64,000 nucleotides of DNA, taken from contig NMRA01000254.1 in the NCBI GenBank assembly GCA_002633005.1, positions 222,124 through 286,123 of the forward strand. The letters run 5' to 3'. Under the pieces are notes generated by a model, which searched no databases, was not told where the DNA came from, and saw only the letters and a program-made list of their open reading frames with translations. The translations under genes were made by a program, and so were the position numbers. This DNA comes from Phoronis australis (taxonomy: Eukaryota > Phoronida > Phoronidae). Numbering within the stretch: the first letter of the stretch is position 1; every line of letters starts with the position of its first letter. Positions 54,601 to 64,000 of this stretch are shown one piece after another.

Positions 54601-56377
54601 AACGATTACATTAAAAACAGAAAATTCCAATACTACAGCATCTATAAAGAAAATCCATATCTGCTTCTTGCAAAATAGTTATGAAGGCAGATGAAAAATC
54701 TCGGATTGAATCCGCCAAATCGTCCACCACATAAGCACTTGCCATTTCTTATTGTCGAGTACACTGTACACCTCCGCGAGTAAATAAGGTCAACGCTTTA
54801 TTCGCTAAAGAGATCGGTCATATGTTGTCTAAAATTCTCATATAGTAAACAACATATCACATCAGCTATCTTAAGTACGGAGATTTATTTTTCATCAAAA
54901 TGTGAAATTGATTTATGTCGTATGAAAACAAAGCATTTTACAGGTAGTAAGGTACTATTTTCTTGGGACAGAAAATGCAGGAGTGGTCTTTCGGTCCCCG
55001 GGTGTCCTGTGCGATCCCAGGGGCTCCTGTTTTAAAAGTCGGAGTTCATGGTTTTCGGGCTGGTTAGCTATTTTGAGGATGCGAGTCTATTTCGACTCCG
55101 GAATATCTGTTTTTCACGGGGTTCCAATCTCGATGGAACACTTTGTTTTTAGTACCGATGTTTGACTATAAATGTATCTTTCGTTTTTTGCTAAAGCACG
55201 TGGTCACGTGACCCAAGTAATGCCATATTAATAAAAATTCAAACATAAAATTTTAAAGGGCTTCTGGTTTTAGGAAATCTATACTTTTACCGAGTTAAAA
55301 GCTATCGTTTTGTAGATATGTGGCTACATACAACTGTACACAGACTTGTCTTATCGGTAAGGTCCGACAAGGGCACAGAGTAGTCAAATTAACAATTTTA
55401 TGACTGATTTTTGAAATAGCCACGCCGTATTCAAATTCACTATAACACCAGACGGCGATCAGGTCTTTGATGGACAGGCGTTCAGCGCCACCTACAGATC
55501 CCATGTAATGGGGACGGGGGGTTTCAACCAACTGGTATATGTTGTGTGTTTTAAAGCATCTTTCCTGCTATCATAATGCCAACAAATTTCATCTGTTGTG
55601 TATTAATGCCTTAAGGAAAAAGGCCAACAATGGATGAAGGACATCGAAGTTCCCCATAATTCCCACTGACTGAGAAAACGAATCTGCGCCAAAGCCAGTG
55701 GATACGGTGGATAAAGCGGGAGAATTTCTATCATAGCTTGTGTCAGAAATCTAAAATTAGTTAATGAACTTAAACTAATCAAACAAGAGGAGTGGCTGAT
55801 AGTGGTATTTTTCCTTGGTTTTTAACTTAATGAACCACTTAGTAAAAATTGAATTTCTCTCCATCAAATCTGAGTTGGGATGAAGCGGAAATCACTTTGG
55901 TACTCTCATTACTCTAGAGAGCGCTACATGAATATGAAAAGTCCCTAATGTCTACGATGTTGCTTGGCAGCTATATCAAATGTGTTTTAATGTCACTCTC
56001 TATAGTTTCCTTGTGTTACTAGCTTCCCTCCGAATAATAATAATAATAACACATAAAATTGTGTTATGCCTATTCACACAAGCTGTGCAACTGATACGAC
56101 AGTCAGCTCAGTGAGTTTCTAAATAAGGAGGCAATAATAACCTGGCAATAATTATTATTAGTTTACTCTACGTCCGCTGCGTGTTTCCGTCCACTTGAAA
56201 GAAGCGAAGAGACGTAGAAGGAACTGTTCAAACACTTTGTGGCAAACAAGTGGAAGATGAACCCGAACGGTGAAAACATTTGATTTAAACCAAGACTGCT
56301 GCTATAAGATTGATTTCAATTTGTCTCTCCTCACTGGAGATTTAGCGAGATTTCCGGGCTTAAGGCTGTCACTGTTT

Positions 56378-56951
56378 CTCGCTGGTTCCCTGCGTGCCGC
56401 TAGGTGGGGCGGTAGCCGCGCCAGCACGCAGGTATCACTTAAATTTCCTCTGTAAATTTTTTTACACCGGAGTTTCTGATTGGCTAGTCGATTCGTCAAC
56501 AGGCAGCGCTTTGCGCAAACAAACTGGCATGGCTGATGGACTGAAGTGTAAATGTGGTCTGTTGTACAGACAAACCGGTGCTTAAAATTATGTTCAGGAA
56601 ATGTGAAGCCTAGAAATTGTGATTGAGCCTTTTCGGAATGCATCTTTCTACTGTCGATGACTTTTGTTTACGATAGTGTCTTTATACAGTATGAATAACA
56701 CACCGTAATATGTGTTTATTGTGCATGTATGTGCTTCAAGCACGGGGCTATTAAACATCACTGCACAAACGAAATAGTTGCTGCGACGCCACTTGCATGA
56801 CAAGGCTAAAATCATTCACAGTCTGCCATTTTTTTCACGGTGTTGTAAAGCTAACCAATGACTGCCAAGATTACATCGACCAATGCTAAAGCGCGTGCCA
56901 CTGCGTGATACCTGCGTGCTGGCTGGGCTAAGCACGCAGGGAACCAGCGAG
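56378..56951. mobile_element. 574-bp MITE, copy 1, with 10-bp target-site duplication
   Basis: The termini ctcgctggttccctgcgtgc and gcacgcagggaaccagcgag are perfect inverted repeats, flanked by gtcactgttt on both sides (56368-56377 and 56952-56961). Each terminus also folds on itself through cctgcgtgc and gcacgcagg around a short loop. A TSD of about 10 bp and non-coding content suggest a Mutator-like MITE. Confidence 0.9.
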
Positions 56952-57336
56952 GTCACTGTTTGTGCGCCAGAACAAGCTGAGTAAAATACGTGGTCTTACA
57001 GTGCACGTTATGTCTTAGACTCAAATACTCATGACTTGTCCGTTATTCCCAGGCCTAAAAATCTCTTTGTATATTAGTAAATCTGAAACTTAACCCTGGC
57101 TGTCCCAGACTTGGCCCAGGGTCTAATGCCCGCAATTGAAATCGTGCTTGAAGTATTTTTTCATTCTCTGTTCTATTTCTAAAAGGACAGTGTCGTTTTT
57201 GGAGATTAGTACTAAATTATACTTTTGAAACTATTAGCTCTGATTAGAGCTATAGAACACAAAAACCTTGGTGTTTATGTGACGGTATTACAAATCGCTA
57301 GTTAATGCTGATGTGTGCTCTAATTAATCGAGTGAG

Positions 57337-57740
57337 ATTTAACTCAGCCAGCAGAGCGTTTGGCTGCGACTACGAAAGCTTCCGTTTCGAATCCACGCTG
57401 GGGCTGTTCTCAGACAATTAATTTCCCTGATAATGGCACTTTATATACACTCAAAACAAAATATTCTGTGTTCGAGTATATTATGCTTTAAGCAGGTAAG
57501 TGTCATGTTCAAATTTGCACTTGATGACCCCTTTATTCGAGTTACAAACCCGAGTATAACCTACAAATCTCACGTGAAGATTTGAGACGTCTTGTTCAGA
57601 CTCGAATTTACAGCTTTTATGCTTGGGTCATCAAGTGCAATTAGACAGTCATTCATGTAAACTTCACCAAGGAATAATGAACAACTATCGAGTGTAGAAT
57701 GGAAGTGGCAACCCTAATTATGAATTCGAATTCTAAAACA
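57337..57740 (+). repeat. tRNA-headed retroposon, copy 2 of the 17.2-kb repeat
   Basis: A tRNA-like head (taactcagccagcagagcg at 57340-57358, B box gtttcgaatcc at 57384-57394) is followed by a body shared with 17225-17470 (gagttacaaac, ttgttcagactcgaat, catcaagtgcaattagacag). A further piece, gtttggctgcgacc, recurs at about 58029. The acceptor stem is not tRNA-like. Confidence 0.6.
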
Positions 57741-59280
57741 AATATTAGAGCATTGCTTTATTATGGTGATTTTAAGGGACATGATCGATTTTAAGGCCGA
57801 AAAACGTTTTTTTTTTGGGTGGAATTGCTGTTGGGTGGTATGGATTTCTTGAAGTAATTAGTTTTGACCAGAGCTATTAAACAATAAAATACATGAACGA
57901 TGTGGTTTTGTGATTATATTTCAAATTGCCAATTCATACCGTTGTCTGTCAGATATTCGCTATACTCAGGGCCGACGATTTTACCTGTTAACTATGCTCA
58001 AAATACTCTCCTGATTTATCGAGTGGCAGTTTGGCTGCGACCTAGGAGGTCCCAGGGTCCATTCCATAGCTTACATGTACCTCTATAAAACTGGTTTATG
58101 GTCTTGGAGAAAACGGACAGATCGTTATTGTTATAGTCTATGCCTGGTTCATCAACTGACCTCCAGCCAAACAACATGGAACTATCATTCTTTTTCAACA
58201 TCAGAAAAACGTTCAATTTGAGTAAGGAGCGGATTGGAGACCAACTCCAAACCGGAAAAGGCCTCATTCAAAAGTTTGTTTCTGACTGAAAGCGCGTGCT
58301 GCAGGCTTAAGGGCGCTGCCATTACCTACATGTAAGGCCAAGATTAGTTGGCGAAAAATACTCCCGAGGATATTCGCAGAGAAACTATATCTTTTCAGGA
58401 AGAACCCTAAGTGTGAGCTATGACTGTTTTTGCAATTAATTTCACCAGTAAATCCATTTTAATTTACCTGCAATATTGTGAGTGTTCAACGAATTAGTGA
58501 TATGATTACTAACGTGGCCGACAGGAAGCCTTTATGAGCGCTAATTTCAATGTCGTCGTATAAAAATTCCAAACCGATCACTGTGAAATTTTTATGTGAC
58601 GGCAGATCAGACGTTTGACTGAGGTGTAAAACAGCAAAATATGCCGTGTTTCCGATTTTGTTGCAAATTGCCAGTCAATCGAAATCGAGGCAGCTGGGTA
58701 GCAAATTTCTCAAGAAAGCCAGAGTTTGTGACCATTTTGAAAAGCAAATTCAGGGCGTGCCATAAATCAGTGTAAATCCATTTCGACTACATCTATGTAC
58801 ATCTTGAGCAGGAATTTCTCAGTGTGAATGCCTATCTGTTAATTTGTTCGATGCTAGAAGTTTAGGGGCGAATGTTCGAACGGTACTGAGTGAGGAGACA
58901 TTTAGATGCCTAGTTCTAATCTGATACCTACTTGTCTAGCCCGTTTCATCGCAAGACAATGGCACGAAAGTAGAACGGACTATCCCTAAAAAGGATTTTT
59001 ACTGATGCTTAGCGAAACGTAACCGTGAACATGAGTACACTGCATTTACTTACTCTCTGCACTCTGGCAAAAAGAAAATTGTACTACATTATTTTTATTC
59101 TAAACCATGTGGGCAAAACGTCACGAGTCACGACATCATAGAGTGGATATGTCATTCTCAACTACAGCTTGACCCAAGGGCGGTGTCGAACTCAAGACCC
59201 GTGCGTCTGTAGCCTAAAGTACTTCTTGCAAACTCATTGATCTCGATTTCAGCTTGAGTCTGGCAGACAACGGATGGAAT

Positions 59281-59855
59281 CTCGCTGGTTCCCTGCGTGC
59301 CGCTAGGTGGGGCGGTAGCCGCGCCAGCACGCAGGTATCACTTAATTTTCCTCGGTAAATTTTTTTACACCGGCGTTTCTGATTGGCTAGTCGAATTCTC
59401 AACAGGCAGCGCTTTACGCAAATAACTGGCATGACTGATGGACTGAAGTGTAAATGTGGTCTGTTGTTCAGACAAATCGGTGCTTAAAATTTATGTTCAG
59501 GAAATGTGAAGCCTAGAAATTGTGATTGCGCCTTTACGGAATGCATCTTTCTACTGTCGATGACTTTTGTTTACGATAGTGTCCTGTATTCATACAGTAT
59601 GAATAACACACCGATTAAATCGGCCAGATATGTGCTTCAAGCACGCGGCTATTAAACATCACTGCAGAAACGAAATAGTTCAGTGCTGCGACGCCACTTG
59701 CATGACAAGGCTAAAAATCGTTCAGTCCGCCATTTTTTTACGGTGTTGTAAAGCTAACCAATGACTGCCGAGATTACATCGACCAATGTTAAAGCGCGTG
59801 CCATTGCGTGATACCTGCGTGCTGGCTGGGGCTGAGCACGCAGGGAACCAGCGAG
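59281..59855. mobile_element. 575-bp MITE, copy 2, with 10-bp target-site duplication
   Basis: Nearly identical to 56378-56951 and in the same orientation. Flanked by cggatggaat (59271-59280) and cggagggaat (59856-59865), a 10-bp duplication with one later change. Different target sequences show two independent insertions. Confidence 0.9.
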
Positions 59856-59865
59856 CGGAGGGAAT

Positions 59866-61928
59866 AAGCGATTTGAACTCAAATCACAAAAACTCAACGG
59901 ATTTTATTGTTTTTCTACTGCAGCTTTGATCAAAGCTATAACTCCAAGAAGTTTATGCTATGTAGCTGTACCGCCCCAAAATGCGTTTTTCGGCCGCAAA
60001 ACCGACAACGTGCCGTTTAAGGAGAAATCAGCCGTTTTTTGATGTTACCCATGCAGTCTAGTTTTGCTTTCCGTGTTACTTACAGTTTCCTCGGTGTTTG
60101 CGTCCTACCATGGAACAATAGAAAGGGACGTACCGGTACACGGCCCAACATACGGAACATGTGTTTGTTCTGCATTCAAACCGGTTCAGCAAGCACGAAC
60201 AACCAACACACACTGTGCATTCAGCATCTAATCGTAGGGCATCGTCTTTGGTCAATTGGAGTGAATACAGAACCAAGATGCAGCCCCTTTGCTAGACCGT
60301 TTACGTACAGTGTACTAACGTCTCTGTTGCTCCACGGATAATGGGGCTACAGTTATTCAAACAAGCATCTGCATTTTCACTAAGGGTAACATGAAAACGG
60401 TTGCTTTCCCCTTAAACATCCATGTTTTTGTTTCAGAAATAAACATAAGACATAAAGGATATTGTTCATCCGACGACTGCGTGGTTTGCATAATTATAGG
60501 ATGCGCCCAATTCACGTCAAATATAAAAAGGTCTCACTCATCGAAAGATATGACGAGAAGTGAAAATTGCACACCTTTACTTAGTAACGTTTTAAATGTT
60601 ATTGTTTCGTAGAGACATGTTTTTATAACATGTTCACTGCCATTTAACAATAGTCACGGTTCTGTTGGAGAAAAAATGTATTTGAAGTTGTTTTCAAGGC
60701 TGAAAGAATTCCTTTCTTGCTGAAACGGAATCATATGGACATACTTTGTACTGCATTGGTTTGCGTTTGAACGTTTTATGGGATTTTGAAATAAAATGAA
60801 TAGAAAAGAGTCTTGAATGCTCTGCCATGAACGTTTGGAACGCATTTAAAAATCTGTATTAGCATTTTGTATGTTTAATGTTATAAAAATTACCTTGGTT
60901 TCAGAAATGTTAGAGAACAAGAATTATGACCAGCCATTAGCGATTCATTTGTGTAGAAAATTTAAATTCACTTCAATGACATAAATAAATAGAACACTGT
61001 GTGCACATTTTTTTGCATTGTTATTCGAGTGTTACCTCATATGCGCATGTGTGTGCCCATGCGTCAAGTTGATTCTGTACTGCTCAAAGTCAGGCGCATG
61101 CGCGGGTATGCGAGAATTTGTTTCGAATGTATGTTAAACTTGAACTATCCATGGTAAATGTATTAACGTTAATCTTCAATTTCAAATTTTGACATTGAAT
61201 TTAATTGTTAAGTTACTGAAAGTTGCGTTACAATCTGTCGATCGTGTTTTACACGATTAATCGGAAGACGCACCATGCTTAATTTACTGTTCTCCAAAAT
61301 GCTGATAAATTTTTTTTTTTAAATCTTCCGCCTTTCCATGAGGGGCTAACGAATTAAGCATTTTGTGATTTTCATGCGCAAAAATAAAACTTGTATTATA
61401 TTCTAGATGACTGTAAAAGAGGTTTTGAGATCTCATTTTTAGCAATTATATCTACTAAGTTTAATCCTGTTATTGATACTGTAATTGTCTTATGAGCTGT
61501 AACTTTCTTTTTTGTTAAATTTCATTATAAAAATAGTCACGAGATCCAATGAATGATTGATTCCTAAAAAGCCAAAATAGAATATTGAGAGATTTCCTTC
61601 TTTCTGAAAATATATACTGGTTTAACATCTGTAACTATGTAGATATTTGGCTAAATATGGCTCAATGTGGTTAAATAGCTGACAATAACCTTTAAAGTGC
61701 ATCCCGTACGCACATGCGCAGTACCTAGATTGTACATAGCGGTCAACAGATTTTTACCAAGGTGGCTATGGGAAATTGCCAGGATATTAAAGCTAATTCC
61801 GCTGCAGCTCTAATGAGTAGGCTCATGGGACGTGCAGTTGAGCGTAAAGTCTAATGGTCATCTTTTACAAGTTTCTGTTTGAATGAGCTTTAATTATTTC
61901 CACTGCAGTGTCAATCAACGCAGCATTA
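59866..61928 (+). other. Upstream region of the opsin-like gene
   Basis: No coding exon is supported. At about 61093 ggcgcatgcgcg matches the NRF1 consensus at 11 of 12 positions. AT-rich sequence with no clear TATA box or initiator fills the last 200 bp. Confidence 0.35.
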
Positions 61929-62064
61929 ATGATAAAGATTACGTCTGATTTTACAGAAATGTATAACATATCGACCAACCAATCATCAGCTATAGATCTG
62001 AAGTACGTGTCGAAACTTCAGCCCTTTGAAGATATCATCATTGGCGTATATACCATACTGTTAG
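61929..62064 (+). CDS. Opsin-like GPCR, exon 1 (N-terminus and start of TM1)
   Basis: An in-frame TGA at 61884 precedes the ATG at 61929, so translation probably begins here, or at ATG 61959. The 45-residue N-tail has two N-glycosylation sequons (NIS, NQS), then YVSKLQPFEDIIIGVYTILL, closely resembling the S-K-L-x-P...G-x-Y run before and into TM1 of neuropsin-type opsins. The donor is g|gtaggt, phase 1, joining in frame to the exon at 63475. Together they give an uninterrupted TM1. The product would be a light-sensing or retinal-binding receptor in the plasma membrane. Confidence 0.8.
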
Positions 62065-63474
62065 GTAGGTTAATCGAACGTTCAAGGGAAGGTACTGTAT
62101 GGAAATCGTCTTCGTTACGTTATTTTTATCAGAACACAACGTTTCGGATCTATTCGGGTTTACACGTGCTCGTGCGCTGTAACACCTCGGATGTGAAATA
62201 ACCTTCGCCCAGTTTCACTGAGAACATGAAAAAGGAATGTAAGACATTCTTCTGGCACACAATAAGACTGTAAACACATCGGCCTCTAGCAAGACACATG
62301 TATTGTTGCTGCCTACTCTCAGTTTTTTTTTTTCTGAAGCTGCAAAAATCTCCTTAAAAGCAACTTTTTTATTTGGTTATTGTGAACCTCTTTGAATTTC
62401 TTCAACCGAAAAACATCAAACAGTTTAAACCGTTCTGGTGTCAAAACCACCAACATTCTTCACAGCCGTGTTTGGTTTTCCAGACCAACCTCTTCGGGTT
62501 CTTATACTTTGTTTGAATTGAAATTGGCAAGGGCAAGTCGCGTGGAACACCCTTGACGACCATTCTGTATTGGCGACCTGAACTAACCCACCTTGACAAA
62601 AAATGTAACGGGTCTGGTCTGACGGAATCACGACTTTTGTTCTAGAAACCATGATTTTATCAACACGAGACCGATTTTATTACGACAAATGGACCAAAGC
62701 GTATAGGCAGAATCAATTTCCCGTTCAAAGTCGTCCAATTCGCAAATTTGCGTGCTGTGTGTAACATGAATGTTTTTTGTAATATTGAAATACCAATCAT
62801 TAAGAATCATTTGTGATCGTATATGACTTCGTGGGTGGTCTTTCTGCTTGCCCGCCAGATATTAAAAACCAACCTTTTCCTACTTTGAGAATGTTAGTTA
62901 ATTGTTATGTTAGAAAAGCAATAAAATGTGGTTCGACTAATGTACTGCTGCCAGTTTTCGAAGAGAACACAACAGAAAAAGTATCAGAAAGGAACAGGAT
63001 AGCTTGAAAAGGTGATCTCGAGATTTACAACCTTATGGACAAGAAAACTTATTTTAGAGTTAAAGTGGAACTAATTCGTTATCTCTGTGAGTGCTAGGCC
63101 AAATTAATTAGAAACACAACATGTAGCGATAATCTGAATACGACGTCGGTTGAAAATTGCCAAATGTTTTTAAGAACGAGTTTTGTGTCGAAAATGATCC
63201 ACCGTAAATCACGTGTCCGCATGATGCGGGCTATGTGAGCCCCCAAGGCACGTCATTAGTGCAAAGGTCACCTATTTGCAGATTTTTTTGTTTTCCATAT
63301 TGACAAGTTGTCAATGAATATAACTACTGCACTTTGTTTAGCGTAGATTATGTTCAAATAGTCTTGTCGTTTAGTTCTTGCTATACATGCACATTAATAG
63401 TTAGGAGCATGCAAATAAATTTTTAATACAATGTATTAATCGTTACAGTAGCTCTTTCTTATTCTAACACTCAG

Positions 63475-63657
63475 GTGTTGAATCAGGGGTGATGAACCTG
63501 CTAGTATTTGGTGTCATGTTCGCAAGACGAAAGTTCATCAAACCTCAAGACGTATTGGTCATCAACCTCTCCGTAGCGGACATGGGTATCGTGTTCAGCA
63601 CGTTTCACATGATGGCTACGTCCGCGTTCAACCACAAATGGACATACGGAGACACAG
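63475..63657 (+). CDS. Opsin-like GPCR, exon 2 (TM1 end, loop 1, TM2); gene continues off the window
   Basis: The acceptor is aacactcag and the donor gtaaga, phase 1 to 1. The translation has VESGVMNLLVFGVMFARR (TM1 with Asn 1.50), FIKPQDVLVINLSVADMGIV (TM2 with Asp 2.50 in the N-L-S-V-A-D motif) and FNHKWTYGDTG, like the W-x-(F/Y)-G of opsin extracellular loop 1. This fits rhodopsin-class GPCRs, best the tetraopsin group (neuropsin, peropsin, RGR). The position before Asn 1.50 is Met instead of Gly. The retinal lysine in TM7 is beyond the window, so photopigment function cannot be confirmed. Confidence 0.85.
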
Positions 63658-64000
63658 GTAAGAACATCCTTTCAAAATTAGAGTAGGGAGTGAAGTTAAG
63701 CAACGGTTGTTTATTTTGAACTTACGTGCATGTACCGAAATATTACGCATGTGGCACAGGTTTTTTCATGAGATGAAAACGAGGTCTGTTAAAGAATTTA
63801 CCGTCAGTTGGTACAACTGGCGCGGTCGGTGTATGAATTTCGAGAGGAATAGTGTTAAGAATGGCCACGTCGTTCATACTGTAGGTACAACATTGGATAG
63901 TGCGACAAAGCAGTTACATGTAGGTCATGCCCAACAGAATTACCATTGCGAAGTCTCACAAGCCACAGGCGCTCGCATGCAGCGACACAACCACAAAGGA
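63658..64000 (+). other. Intron 2 of the opsin-like gene (partial)
   Basis: No further exon is recognisable before the window ends. Confidence 0.6.

Larger units (their letters stand above)
49037..56367. other. Gene-free stretch around the assembly gap
   Basis: Contains the gap, two short tandem duplications and, at about 53735-53870, a third copy of the repeat found at 1690-1850. No supported gene. Confidence 0.45.

Noticed and set aside
56302-56643. Open frames on both strands across the MITE end at 56.4 kb
   Set aside because: They start in the transposon terminus, and the same text recurs in the second copy at 59.3 kb; it is mobile DNA, not a gene.
56378-59855. The two 575-bp direct repeats as LTRs of one retroelement
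   Set aside because: Each copy has its own inverted ends and its own distinct 10-bp target duplication, and no retroelement frame lies between them.
61908-61928. Start of the opsin-like protein at GTG 61908
   Set aside because: GTG is not a usual start in animals; the first in-frame ATG after the TGA at 61884 is 61929.

Overview
The window is animal nuclear DNA, probably from an invertebrate bilaterian. The evidence is small coding exons of about 100-480 bp, GT-AG introns of 0.3-3.9 kb, AT-rich introns full of short non-autonomous transposons, tRNA-derived repeat pieces, an EGF/laminin-G receptor gene and an opsin-like GPCR. An amphioxus- or hemichordate-like deuterostome would fit, but a lophotrochozoan is not excluded and I cannot name the species. 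There is one 356-bp assembly gap (50123-50478) and a single N at 27333. No rRNA, intact tRNA, CRISPR or prokaryote-type operon was seen.

Left third (1-20.7 kb, + strand): the 3' part of one large gene, with 17 exons I could join in frame, ending in a TAG at 20731-20733. It encodes about 1,190 residues in this order: EGF-like, laminin G, EGF-like, laminin G, a Pro-rich then Gly/Ala-rich stalk, a single transmembrane helix followed by a short basic/Cys-rich segment, a long Gly/Ala/Met- and Ser/Thr/Tyr-rich cytoplasmic linker, and a C-terminal WD40 beta-propeller. The two EGF-LamG modules share intron positions and phases, so they arose by duplication. A neurexin-like ectodomain joined to a cytosolic WD40 propeller is the most interesting protein feature here. 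The 5' end lies off the window.

Middle (20.7-61.9 kb): no convincing complete gene. It holds remnants and mobile DNA: a 1.87-kb element with long terminal inverted repeats (23.9-25.7 kb); a relic with a cysteine-rich CXC-like motif (27.4 kb); a repeat family seen at 10.2-11.0, 32.4-33.1 and 35.0-35.7 kb that carries many motifs resembling the vertebrate CTCF consensus; a 2.16-kb element with 20-bp inverted ends, eight same-strand copies of a GTGTACGTACCCC motif and a Helitron-like terminal hairpin (40.6-42.8 kb); a THAP-like zinc-finger fragment (48.7 kb) with a perfect palindrome in it; and two near-identical 575-bp MITEs (56.4 and 59.3 kb), each with a recognisable 10-bp target-site duplication.

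Right end (61.9-64.0 kb, + strand): the first two coding exons of a rhodopsin-like GPCR, most like a tetraopsin/neuropsin (Opn5-like) opsin. They cover the N-terminus, TM1 and TM2, and the gene continues past the window.

The two genes show no functional link beyond being neighbours. The intergenic space is dominated by decayed, non-autonomous repeats.
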